Shown here: positions 7,557-15,114 of the stretch, one piece after another
Layout of the letters: every line of letters starts with the position of its first letter
Position numbering within the stretch: the stretch's first letter is position 1
Assembly (NCBI GenBank): GCA_910583675.1
Contig: CAJTYH010000020.1
Coordinates: forward strand, 1-54,272
Direction: 5' to 3'
DNA from: an uncultured Muribaculaceae bacterium
Lineage (GTDB): Bacteria; Bacteroidota; Bacteroidia; Bacteroidales; Muribaculaceae
DNA length: 54,272 bases
Made by a program: the position numbers and the translations under genes
Notes under the pieces: generated by a model
Told to the model about the DNA's origin: nothing
What the model saw: the letters and a program-made list of their open reading frames with translations, nothing else
Databases searched by the model: none

Positions 7557-8824
7557 AAGTTGACGTTTTGCTCGGCCTCCAATGGGGCGACGAGGGTAAA
7601 GGAAAAGTTGTGGATGTGCTCACACCACGCTACGACGTTGTGGCCCGCTTTCAGGGCGGCCCCAATGCCGGCCACACTCTGGAGTTCGACGGCAAGAAAT
7701 ATGTGCTGCGCTCCATCCCCTCGGGAGTATTCCAGAACGAAAAGACCAACCTCATAGGCAACGGTGTCGTGCTTGACCCGGTGCTCTTCATGGAAGAAGC
7801 CGAAGCCCTATGCGATGGCGGAGTAGACCTCAAACGCACCTTGAAGCTCTCAAAGAAGGCTCACCTCATACTCCCGACGCACCGTTTGCTTGACGCGGCC
7901 AACGAGCGCGCGAAAGGGGATGCCAAGATAGGCACCACGGGTAAAGGCATAGGCCCCACATACACCGACAAGACCGCCCGAAACGGCGTGCGCCTCGGGG
8001 ACATTTTCGACAACTTCACCGAAAAATACGCCATGGCACGCAAACGCCACCTTGACAGACTCGCACAATTGGGAGCCTCCCCCGCTCCCGGCGAACTGGA
8101 AGCCCTTGAGGAAAAATGGATGAAAGCCATCGAATACCTGAAGGAATATGAAATCGTAGACGGGGAATACCTTGTAAACGAGGCCCTTGCCTCTGGCCAG
8201 AGCGTACTGTGCGAAGGCGCTCAGGGAACTATGCTCGACGTGGACTTCGGCTCCTACCCCTTCGTCACATCATCAAACACGGTCACCGCCGGCGCATGCA
8301 CAGGGTTGGGAATCGCTCCCAACAAGATCGGCGACGTGTTCGGCATCTTCAAGGCATATTGCACCCGCGTAGGAAGCGGCCCCTTCCCCACCGAACTGTT
8401 CGACGAGACAGGCAAACGCATACGCGACCTCGGCCATGAATACGGCGCCGTGACAGGACGCGAACGCCGTTGCGGATGGATTGACCTCGTTGCACTCAAA
8501 TATGCCATCATGATCAACGGAGTGACCAAGCTAATAATGATGAAAAGCGACGTCCTGGACGATTTCCCGACCATCAAGGCATGCACGGCCTACCGCGTTG
8601 ACGGCAAGTTGACCGACCGTTTCCCGTTCAGCATAGACAGCGAAAAAGTAGAGCCTGTGTTCGTGGAACTTCCCGGGTGGCAGACCCCCATGTCGGGAAT
8701 GACCAGCGAGAAGGAGTTCCCCAAGGAGTTCAACGACTATATCGCCTTCCTCGAGAAAGAGCTGAAGACCCCTATTGCAATCGTATCGGTAGGCCCCGAT
8801 CGCACACAGACCATCGAACGATAA
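7553..8824 (+). CDS. purA: Adenylosuccinate synthetase
   Basis: A 423-residue enzyme that joins IMP and aspartate using GTP, the first committed step from IMP to AMP. The N-terminal catalytic loop LLGLQWGDEGKGKVVD, the IMP-site segment GTTGKGIGPTYTDK and the C-terminal base-recognition segment SVGPDRTQTI are all present. Length is normal for the family. It follows the Fur gene after 164 bases filled by the 9-nt repeat; the start ATG has GAGAAGAA just before it. The GGCGGTGCA hairpin at 8862 ends the transcript. Nothing looks broken. Confidence 0.97.
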   Translation: MKVDVLLGLQWGDEGKGKVVDVLTPRYDVVARFQGGPNAGHTLEFDGKKYVLRSIPSGVFQNEKTNLIGNGVVLDPVLFMEEAEALCDGGVDLKRTLKLSKKAHLILPTHRLLDAANERAKGDAKIGTTGKGIGPTYTDKTARNGVRLGDIFDNFTEKYAMARKRHLDRLAQLGASPAPGELEALEEKWMKAIEYLKEYEIVDGEYLVNEALASGQSVLCEGAQGTMLDVDFGSYPFVTSSNTVTAGACTGLGIAPNKIGDVFGIFKAYCTRVGSGPFPTELFDETGKRIRDLGHEYGAVTGRERRCGWIDLVALKYAIMINGVTKLIMMKSDVLDDFPTIKACTAYRVDGKLTDRFPFSIDSEKVEPVFVELPGWQTPMSGMTSEKEFPKEFNDYIAFLEKELKTPIAIVSVGPDRTQTIER

Positions 8825-8861
8825 AGACCTCTTGCCTCCTACATCAAGCCAAGGAACAACA

Positions 8862-8900
8862 GGCGGTGCATCAAAATTCCACATTTTGAACTGCACCGCC
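8862..8900 (+). terminator. Terminator of purA
   Basis: The 9-bp stem GGCGGTGCA (8862-8870) / TGCACCGCC (8892-8900) is extended inward by TCAAAA/TTTTGA with a single extra base. A T-rich ATATTTTAT tail follows. From here to the -7 element at 9015 I see no gene or strong structure. Confidence 0.8.
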
Positions 8901-9014
8901 ATATTTTATCCATAACAAACGCCTTCATCAAGCGCAGAAAGACTTATTGAACGAATTATAAGTTACATTGTGTTAAAAGGCATTGGAGATAGCTTTTCAT
9001 AACAAAAAAATTAG

Positions 9015-9022
9015 TAATTTTG
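9015..9022 (+). promoter_or_regulatory. -7 element for the oxidoreductase/Tat operon
   Basis: TAATTTTG fits TAnnTTTG; no convincing -33 TTG is present 19-21 bases upstream. Transcription would start near 9029 and give a structured leader of about 100 nt. Confidence 0.5.
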
Positions 9023-9028
9023 GAAACT

Positions 9029-9054
9029 GAGCGGTCAGGTGTCTCTCCGCGCTC
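9029..9054 (+). promoter_or_regulatory. Leader hairpin of the oxidoreductase/Tat operon
   Basis: GAGCG (9029-9033) pairs with CGCTC (9050-9054), followed by TTAAGATCACATTCTTTTT. A hairpin before a T-rich stretch at the very start of the transcript could be an attenuator. The stem is short, so this is tentative. Confidence 0.3.
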
Positions 9055-9102
9055 TTAAGATCACATTCTTTTTATCTAATAACCATTATTTTAATACCAC
9101 AG

Positions 9103-9120
9103 CACCACCTTAAGGTGGTG
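9103..9120 (+). promoter_or_regulatory. 18-bp perfect palindrome covering the ribosome-binding site
   Basis: CACCACCTTAAGGTGGTG reads the same on both strands. It ends 12 bases before the ATG at 9133, and its right half, AAGGTGGTG, is one base from the ideal Shine-Dalgarno AAGGAGGTG. As RNA it would form a 7-bp stem with a TTAA loop that hides this site; as DNA it could be an operator. Confidence 0.6.
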
Positions 9121-9132
9121 GAAAAATCAAGG

Positions 9133-10212
9133 ATGAACGTTATAAAGGTTGGCATCATAGGTTTGGGTCGCATGGGAGGCTTCTATCTCAACGAGTTCCT
9201 GAAAAACAAAAGATGGGAAGTGACCACCATATGCGAAGTCGATACCGATCGCCATGAAAGCATTGCCGCGCGTGCTCCCGGTGCACGCATCGTCACCGAC
9301 GAAGACATTATTTTCAACGACCCCGAAATTCAGGTAGTTGTCCTTGCCGCCTTGGCAGACTCCCGGCCGGCTCAGATCCAGAAAGCCGTAGCCAATCACA
9401 AACATATAATCGCCGAGAAACCGATAGCCGACACCCCCGCAAACGAATGGCGGGCAGTGGAAGCCGTGGAATCGGCACCGATAATTTCAGCCGTAAACCT
9501 GTACATACGCAATTCATGGTATCTCAAGGAGATTGACGATTGCATAGCCTCGGGTGAACTCGGCGAACTTGCCATCATACGCATCTGCCATATGACCCCG
9601 GGGCTTTCCCCAGGTGAGGGACATGAGGCAGAAGGCCCTGCTTTCCACGACTGCGGTATGCACTACGTGGATGTGGCCCGTTGGCTCGCCCACTCCGAAT
9701 ACAAGACCTGCCGTGCACAGGCCGTACGCATGTGGGCTTACAAGGATCCCTGGTGGCTCCAATGCCAGGGGACATTCCACAACGGCGTGGTCTACGACAT
9801 AACTCAAAGCCATGCCTACGGCCAACTTTCAGATGTACAGACCCACAATTCATACATAGACATCATCGGGTCAAAGGGGATAGTGCGCATGACGCACGAC
9901 TTCAAGACAGCCGTAGTCGAAATCCATGGTGTAACCCGCACGGAACGGATCGAAAAGCCATACGGAGGCAAGAACATCGGTTGGTTGATAGAGATCATGG
10001 CGGACTCCATAGAGAAGGGCGTGGCAGACAAGCGGCTCCCGTCGTTCAGGGACTCAGCCATAGCGTCGGAATTCGCATGGCACTGCCTTGAGGATGCCGC
10101 CACCCATGACATGCCTGTAAAAGGCACTCCGGAGGAATTGGATCAGATACACGAACGCCGCCGCACCATGACCGACGGCTACGGGCTATTGAATAAACAG
10201 ACCTATCGCTGA
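9133..10212 (+). CDS. Gfo/Idh/MocA family oxidoreductase, cytosolic
   Basis: A 359-residue NAD(P)-dependent sugar oxidoreductase. The N-terminal Rossmann fold begins at once with KVGIIGLGRMGGF (GxGxxG), so no signal peptide is present and the enzyme should be cytosolic. The family's catalytic lysine motif EKP appears in HIIAEKPIADTP near residue 100. The C-terminal half contains the substrate-pocket segment GPAFHDCGMHYVDVARWL, with the usual DxxxHxxD-like spacing. An in-frame GTG at 9115 lies inside the palindrome and is less likely than the ATG at 9133. It is the first gene of a six-gene run ending with tatC. Likely substrates are inositols, uronates or 3-keto sugars; none can be fixed from sequence. 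Confidence 0.88.
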   Translation: MNVIKVGIIGLGRMGGFYLNEFLKNKRWEVTTICEVDTDRHESIAARAPGARIVTDEDIIFNDPEIQVVVLAALADSRPAQIQKAVANHKHIIAEKPIADTPANEWRAVEAVESAPIISAVNLYIRNSWYLKEIDDCIASGELGELAIIRICHMTPGLSPGEGHEAEGPAFHDCGMHYVDVARWLAHSEYKTCRAQAVRMWAYKDPWWLQCQGTFHNGVVYDITQSHAYGQLSDVQTHNSYIDIIGSKGIVRMTHDFKTAVVEIHGVTRTERIEKPYGGKNIGWLIEIMADSIEKGVADKRLPSFRDSAIASEFAWHCLEDAATHDMPVKGTPEELDQIHERRRTMTDGYGLLNKQTYR

Positions 10213-10272
10213 CGAACCACCCTCCCGTTTTTCACTGTAACAAAAAAAATAAATTATAAAATAGATCCAATT

Positions 10273-10479
10273 ATGACAAATCCACTTCTTTTTCTCGGCA
10301 ACCTCGGAGCCGGTGAAATCATCGTAATATGCCTTATCGTGCTTCTGCTTTTCGGAGGCAAGAAGATACCCGAGCTAATGAAAGGCATCGGTAAAGGCGT
10401 GCGCTCATTCAAGGAGGGCATCAACAACATAGAAAAGGACATTGAGGGAGCTGGAACTCCCGAAGAGGGCAAAAAGTAA
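10273..10479 (+). CDS. tatA: Twin-arginine translocase subunit TatA
   Basis: A 68-residue membrane protein that forms the pore-like part of the Tat pathway for folded proteins. It has the typical order: a short N-terminus, GAGEIIVICLIVLLLFGG as the membrane segment with its Glu, the FGGKKIPEL hinge, an amphipathic helix (KGIGKGVRSFKEGI) and a charged tail. No separate TatB is encoded nearby, so it may do both jobs, as in minimal TatAC systems. It lies 60 bases after the oxidoreductase gene and 126 before the gene for a Tat-signal protein. Confidence 0.95.
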   Translation: MTNPLLFLGNLGAGEIIVICLIVLLLFGGKKIPELMKGIGKGVRSFKEGINNIEKDIEGAGTPEEGKK

Positions 10480-10605
10480 GCTTCCCGGAAATTTGTCCGG
10501 AAATTTTTCCAAAACTTTTTCTGACAACTCTAAGCCTCTTCTCATACCGCAGAAATACAACAAACTACAATAAACTATCATTTTCACCTTAAAGAACTAA
10601 ACCAT

Positions 10606-12084
10606 ATGTCTGGAGATATCTCAAGAAGACAGTTTCTCAAGTCCGGTGCCACCGCCGCAATCGGTCTTGCAGTGGTACCTAACACAGTGTTAGGCAAAAG
10701 TTTCGGCCACACAGCACCCAGCGACAAACTGAACATTGCAGCCGTGGGTATTGGCGGCATGGGACATTCCAACATCAATGCCGTAAAGGAAACCGAAAAT
10801 ATCGTCGCACTGTGCGATGTGAACTGGGATTACGCCAAAGGCGTATTCGACGAACTCCCCAAGGCCAAGCGTTACTGGGACTATCGCAGGATGCTTGACG
10901 AGATGGGCAAGGACATAGATGCCGTCATCGTCGCAACTCCCGACCATACCCATGCCATCGTTACTGCCGACGCAATGACACTCGGCAAACACGTATATGT
11001 ACAGAAACCTCTGACCCACTCGGTTTACGAGTCCCGCCTCCTCACAAAGCTCGCAGAGTCCACAGGCGTGGCCACTCAGATGGGCAACCAGGGCGCTTCC
11101 GGCGAAGGAACGAACCTCGTATGCGACTGGATCTGGAACGGCGAGATCGGTGACGTCACCAAGGTTGAATGCGCCACAGACCGTCCTATCTGGCCTCAGG
11201 GTCTCAATGCTCCTGAAAAGGTAGACAAGGTACCCAAGAACCTCAACTGGGATCTCTTCACAGGCCCTGCAAAACTGAATCCCTACAATTCCATCTATCA
11301 GCCCTGGAACTGGCGCGGATGGTGGGACTACGGTACCGGCGCTCTCGGCGACATGGCTTGCCACATCCTCCATCAGCCATTCAAGGCTCTCAACCTTAAA
11401 TATCCCATCCTGGCCGAAGGATCATCCACGCTGCTTCTCAATGCATGCGCACCTCAGGCACAGCATGTGAAACTCGTGTTCCCCGCACGCGACAATATGC
11501 CCAAGGTGGCTATGCCCGAAGTCGAGGTACACTGGTATGACGGCGGTATGATGCCCGACCGTCCAGAAGGTTTCCCACAGGGAATGTCGCTAATGCGCGA
11601 AGGTGGAGGTCTTACCATCTTCCACGGCACGAAGGACACTCTCGTTTGCGGATGCTACGGCCAGAACCCGTTCCTGCTCTCAGGCCGCAAGCCCAACGCG
11701 CCCAAGATCTGCCGCCGCGTCAACACATCCCACGAAATGGACTGGGTTCGCGCATGCAAGGAGAACAAGGCAAACCGCGTGAAATGCGCTTCCGACTTCT
11801 CCGAAGCAGGGCCGTTCAATGAAATGGTAGCCATGGGTGTTCTTGCAGTGCGTCTGCAAGGCCTCAACAAGACACTGGAATGGGACGGCGAAAACATGCG
11901 CTTCACCAATATCGGCGACGACGAGACCATCCGCACTGTCATCAAGGACGGCTTCACCATCCACAACGGTCACCCCACCTTCGACAAGACATGGACAGAC
12001 CCCGTAAACGCACAGCAGTTCGCCAACGAGCTTATCAAGCACACCTACCGCGACGGCTGGAAGCTCCCCGACATGCCTGCATAA
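10606..12084 (+). CDS. Tat-exported Gfo/Idh/MocA oxidoreductase
   Basis: A 492-residue oxidoreductase carrying a clear twin-arginine signal, SRRQFLKSGATAAIGLAVV, at residues 5-23. The Rossmann motif VGIGGMGHSN follows near 45. The family EKP motif is QKP here (VYVQKPLTHSVYE near 130), a variant I recall in secreted members of this family. Export by Tat suits a protein that must fold around NAD(P) in the cytosol, as known for Zymomonas glucose-fructose oxidoreductase, a family member and Tat substrate. It should act in the periplasm, redox-cycling its bound cofactor. The neighbouring DUF1080 and isomerase-like genes suggest oxidation of glycosides or sugars at C3. Confidence 0.92.
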   Translation: MSGDISRRQFLKSGATAAIGLAVVPNTVLGKSFGHTAPSDKLNIAAVGIGGMGHSNINAVKETENIVALCDVNWDYAKGVFDELPKAKRYWDYRRMLDEMGKDIDAVIVATPDHTHAIVTADAMTLGKHVYVQKPLTHSVYESRLLTKLAESTGVATQMGNQGASGEGTNLVCDWIWNGEIGDVTKVECATDRPIWPQGLNAPEKVDKVPKNLNWDLFTGPAKLNPYNSIYQPWNWRGWWDYGTGALGDMACHILHQPFKALNLKYPILAEGSSTLLLNACAPQAQHVKLVFPARDNMPKVAMPEVEVHWYDGGMMPDRPEGFPQGMSLMREGGGLTIFHGTKDTLVCGCYGQNPFLLSGRKPNAPKICRRVNTSHEMDWVRACKENKANRVKCASDFSEAGPFNEMVAMGVLAVRLQGLNKTLEWDGENMRFTNIGDDETIRTVIKDGFTIHNGHPTFDKTWTDPVNAQQFANELIKHTYRDGWKLPDMPA

Positions 12085-12124
12085 ACATCAGAAAACCCAA
12101 AACTACAACATCACAAACCATAAA

Positions 12125-12991
12125 ATGAAAAGAACAATCTTATTCGCGCCGGTGCTCGTGGCAGCACTCATGGCATCATGCGGAAACAAGAATGCAAACA
12201 ATGCCGAAGCAGCCGAGGCTGCAGACACCGTTGCCACAGCTCCCTACACGGTTCTTGACAACGAGCAGGTAGATCTCGCTTCTTTCCCCCAGGACGCTGA
12301 GGGATACTATGTGATCTTCAACGGCAAGGACTTCACCGGCTGGCGCGGCTACGGCAAGGATACCGTGCCCTCACGCTGGACAATCGAGGACGGCGCCATC
12401 AAGTTCAACGGCGCAGGTGGCGGTGAGGCTCAGACCGGCGACGGCGGCGACCTCATCTTCGCCAAGAAACTCGGCAACTTCGAGCTGGAACTGGAATGGA
12501 AAGTGTCAAAGGGTGGCAACTCCGGCATCTTCTACCTCGGCCAGGAAGTCGTATCCAACAAGGAGGACGGCTCACAGCAGCTTGAACCCATCTACATCTC
12601 CGCACCCGAGTATCAGGTGCTTGACAATGCCAACCACCCCGATGCCAAACTTGGCGTAGACGGCAACCGCATGTCCGCATCCCTCTACGACATGATCCCG
12701 GCCAAGCCCCAGAACCAGAAGCCTTTCGGCGAATGGAACAAGGCCAAGATCCTCGTTTACAAGGGTACCGTGGTTCACTCACAGAACGGCGAAAACGTTG
12801 TTGAATACCACCTTTGGACACCCCAGTGGACTGAAATGCTCCAGAACAGCAAGTTCAGCGAGACCAACTGGCCTCTCGCATACGAGCTCCTCAACAACTG
12901 CGGCGGTGAGAACCACGAAGGTTACATCGGATTCCAGGATCACGGCGACAACGTATGGTTCCGCAACATCCGTGTAAAACCGCTTGACTAA
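12125..12991 (+). CDS. DUF1080 lipoprotein (3-keto-disaccharide hydrolase family)
   Basis: A 288-residue exported lipoprotein. The signal peptide ends at lipobox LMASC (Cys near 19), followed by an Ala/Asn/Glu-rich linker. The rest is one DUF1080 concanavalin-like beta-sandwich: FNGKDFTGWRGYG, WTIEDGAIKF, GNSGIFYLGQE, ending in GYIGFQDHGDNVWFRNIRV. Members of this family are known to cleave 3-keto-glycosides made by Gfo/Idh/MocA enzymes. It is spaced 40 bases from the Tat-exported oxidoreductase and 13 from the TIM-barrel gene, so the three are almost surely co-transcribed. The catalytic assignment for this copy is inference. Confidence 0.88.
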   Translation: MKRTILFAPVLVAALMASCGNKNANNAEAAEAADTVATAPYTVLDNEQVDLASFPQDAEGYYVIFNGKDFTGWRGYGKDTVPSRWTIEDGAIKFNGAGGGEAQTGDGGDLIFAKKLGNFELELEWKVSKGGNSGIFYLGQEVVSNKEDGSQQLEPIYISAPEYQVLDNANHPDAKLGVDGNRMSASLYDMIPAKPQNQKPFGEWNKAKILVYKGTVVHSQNGENVVEYHLWTPQWTEMLQNSKFSETNWPLAYELLNNCGGENHEGYIGFQDHGDNVWFRNIRVKPLD

Positions 12992-13004
12992 TAAGCACAT
13001 AAAC

Positions 13005-13895
13005 ATGACTTTAAGATCATTTATCCCTCTTTTTGCAGCAATGGCACTGGCTTTCAATGCCATTGCTGCAAATTCCCCCAAAAAGGAGGTCGGGATCCAG
13101 CTTTATTCCGTGCGCCAACTGCTTGAACCCGGCAAGAAATATGACGGGAATGTAGGTGGTCTCATGGAGACGCTCGGCAAGATGGGTTACACCCAGTTTG
13201 AAGCCGCCAACTACAACGACGGCAAATTCTACGGGCTGACCCCTGCCGAGTTCAGCAAGGCAGCGGCAAAGGCCGGCTGCAAAGTGACCTCTTCCCACAC
13301 CGGCCGTCCCCTCAACGACGAGGAACTTCGCTCCGGTGACATCTCGGGATACCTCGCATACTGGAACAAAGTGCTGGACGACCACAAGGCGGCCGGTATC
13401 AGCTATGTGGTGCTTCCCTGGATGAACGTTCCCTCCACCCTGGCAGACCTTCAGAAACAATGCGATGCCTTGAACAAGGTCGGAAACATGGCAAAGGAGA
13501 AGGGTCTCCGCTTCGGATATCACAACCACTCCCACGAGTTCCAGAAAGTGGAAGACAAGGTGATGCTTGACTATATGATCGAGAACACCGATCCGCAGAA
13601 CGTGCTTTTCGAACTGGATGTATATTGGGCAATGATGGGTCATGCAAGCCCCGTGGACTACTTCAAGAAATATCCCGGACGTTTCCCGCTCCTCCACATA
13701 AAAGACCGCAGGGAAATCGGCCAGAGCGGCATGGTGGGCTTCGATGCCATCTTCAACAATGCCTCCAAGGCCGGTCTGGAAAAATACTACGTTGAAATAG
13801 AGGAATATACCGACGGCATAGAGAAAGGCGCCAAAGAGAGCGCCGACTATCTGCTGACCGCTCCTTTCGTAAAATCCTCCTATAGCAAGAGATAA
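13005..13895 (+). CDS. Exported sugar isomerase/epimerase-like TIM-barrel protein
   Basis: A 296-residue protein of the xylose-isomerase-like TIM-barrel superfamily. It begins with a Sec signal peptide (MTLRSFIPLFAAMALAFNAIAA), so it works outside the cytoplasm. Barrel landmarks are GIQLYSVRQLL, GYTQFEAANY, FGYHNHSHEF with probable metal-binding His, LFELDVYWAMMGH, and PLLHIKDR, which carry the expected Glu/Asp/His metal ligands. Homologues act as keto-sugar epimerases, isomerases or lyases. An in-frame TTG at 12984 overlaps the previous gene and is less likely than this ATG. With its neighbours it probably handles the 3-keto sugar in the periplasm. Confidence 0.87.
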   Translation: MTLRSFIPLFAAMALAFNAIAANSPKKEVGIQLYSVRQLLEPGKKYDGNVGGLMETLGKMGYTQFEAANYNDGKFYGLTPAEFSKAAAKAGCKVTSSHTGRPLNDEELRSGDISGYLAYWNKVLDDHKAAGISYVVLPWMNVPSTLADLQKQCDALNKVGNMAKEKGLRFGYHNHSHEFQKVEDKVMLDYMIENTDPQNVLFELDVYWAMMGHASPVDYFKKYPGRFPLLHIKDRREIGQSGMVGFDAIFNNASKAGLEKYYVEIEEYTDGIEKGAKESADYLLTAPFVKSSYSKR

Positions 13896-13930
13896 TCTTA
13901 CGGCAATCTTAACGCCGAAAAAATTCCCAT

Positions 13931-13959
13931 GGATTGCCCGGCTCACCGTCGGGCAATCC
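13931..13959 (+). terminator. Hairpin between the TIM-barrel gene and tatC
   Basis: A perfect 10-bp stem, GGATTGCCCG (13931-13940) with CGGGCAATCC (13950-13959), has a 9-base loop and is followed by TTATCTAAAAT. The weak T-run suggests partial termination or mRNA stabilisation, leaving tatC at a different level from the genes before it. It ends 23 bases before the tatC ATG. Confidence 0.55.
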
Positions 13960-13982
13960 TTATCTAAAATACACTCACTGCC

Positions 13983-14816
13983 ATGCCACAACAGGAAGAT
14001 ACCCAAATGTCGTTCTGGTCGCATCTGGAAGCCCTCCGATGGGTCTTGATGCGTATAGTAATAGTCTATTTCATCCTTGTCGGCATATGCTTCGCCGCGA
14101 TGCCACACATTTTCAACAGCGTGATCCTGGGACCTACCTCCTCGGACTTCATACTATACCGATGGCTTTCCGGACTGGGGGGTGACGGCACATTCTTCCC
14201 CGATTTCAGCGGCGAATTCAAGGTGGACATAATCAATGTGAAACTCGCGTCGCAGTTCATAACCCACATCACCACTTCCTTCTGTCTGGCTTTCCTGCTT
14301 ATATTCCCTTACCTGGTAAGCGAGGTATGGATGTTCGTGCGCCCAGCCCTTTACGATGGCGAGAAACGCAGCGTCCTCGCGCTGCTCTTCTTCGGCGTGC
14401 CGATGTTCTATCTCGGCTGCGCCACCGGATATTTCATCGTATTCCCGTTCACATTCCGGTTCCTTGCCCAATACCAACTCTCCACAGACATAAGCAATCT
14501 CATTTCACTCAATTCATACATAGACAACTTCACGATGCTCATCTTCGTAATGGGTATCGTCTTCGAGTTGCCGTTCGTGACATGGATACTCTCACGCATG
14601 GGACTTGTCACGGCATCCTTCCTGCGCCAATACAGACGCCACGCCGTGGTAGTGCTCCTCGTCCTTGCCGCCATCATCACCCCTACCGGCGACCCGTTCA
14701 CACTCATGGTGGTATTCGTGCCACTCTTCCTGCTTTATGAACTCAGCATAGTCCTGGCACGCAGCAAGACAGAAACGGACGATGAAGAGGAAACATCGCT
14801 CACCACTTCAGCCTGA
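13983..14816 (+). CDS. tatC: Twin-arginine translocase subunit TatC
   Basis: A 277-residue polytopic inner-membrane protein that recognises twin-arginine signals. The N-terminal SFWSHLEALRWVLMR corresponds to the conserved HLxELRxR signal-binding motif. Later come VWMFVRPALYDGEKR, the family's FxxPgLxxxEkR loop, and FELPFVTWILSRMGLV. Six membrane segments can be drawn. The first periplasmic loop is large, as in Bacteroidota TatC. The acidic C-terminal tail (TETDDEEETS) is cytosolic. Its partner tatA is 3.5 kb upstream, with the Tat-signal oxidoreductase and two other sugar enzymes between them. Confidence 0.96.
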   Translation: MPQQEDTQMSFWSHLEALRWVLMRIVIVYFILVGICFAAMPHIFNSVILGPTSSDFILYRWLSGLGGDGTFFPDFSGEFKVDIINVKLASQFITHITTSFCLAFLLIFPYLVSEVWMFVRPALYDGEKRSVLALLFFGVPMFYLGCATGYFIVFPFTFRFLAQYQLSTDISNLISLNSYIDNFTMLIFVMGIVFELPFVTWILSRMGLVTASFLRQYRRHAVVVLLVLAAIITPTGDPFTLMVVFVPLFLLYELSIVLARSKTETDDEEETSLTTSA

Positions 14817-14845
14817 CAAACGCGGAAAAGACACAACGACATGAA

Positions 14846-14879
14846 AAGGAGGAGAAAGGATAATTCCTGACTCCTCCTT
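14846..14879 (+). terminator. Probable terminator of the Tat operon
   Basis: A 9-bp stem AAGGAGGAG (14846-14854) / CTCCTCCTT (14871-14879) encloses a smaller AGGA/TCCT stem. It begins 29 bases after the tatC stop. From here to 15020 I see no gene. Confidence 0.55.
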
Positions 14880-15020
14880 CACGTTTCAACTATTTATTTA
14901 TGAGAGCCTCAGTATCCAGTATCACTACTCGATAAAAAGGACGAGGGATGTTTAAAAATTTGATGTCATTGTCTCTATGTCCAAGTAATTATAGTAAGTG
15001 TCATTCATATGAAAAAGTCT

Positions 15021-15035
15021 GCGGCTCGGAGCCGC
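15021..15035 (-). terminator. Probable terminator of recJ-recQ
   Basis: GCGGCTC/GAGCCGC forms a tight hairpin. On the minus strand it is followed by AGACTTTTTC, a T-run suited to termination of transcripts leaving recQ, whose stop is 80 bases upstream. Confidence 0.55.
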
Positions 15036-15114
15036 TTCCTTTGTTCTTTATTACTATAACAACCCGTATGCAATGACGTTGAAGCGAGGAGCGCTAAAAG
15101 TGCTTAAATTTTGT

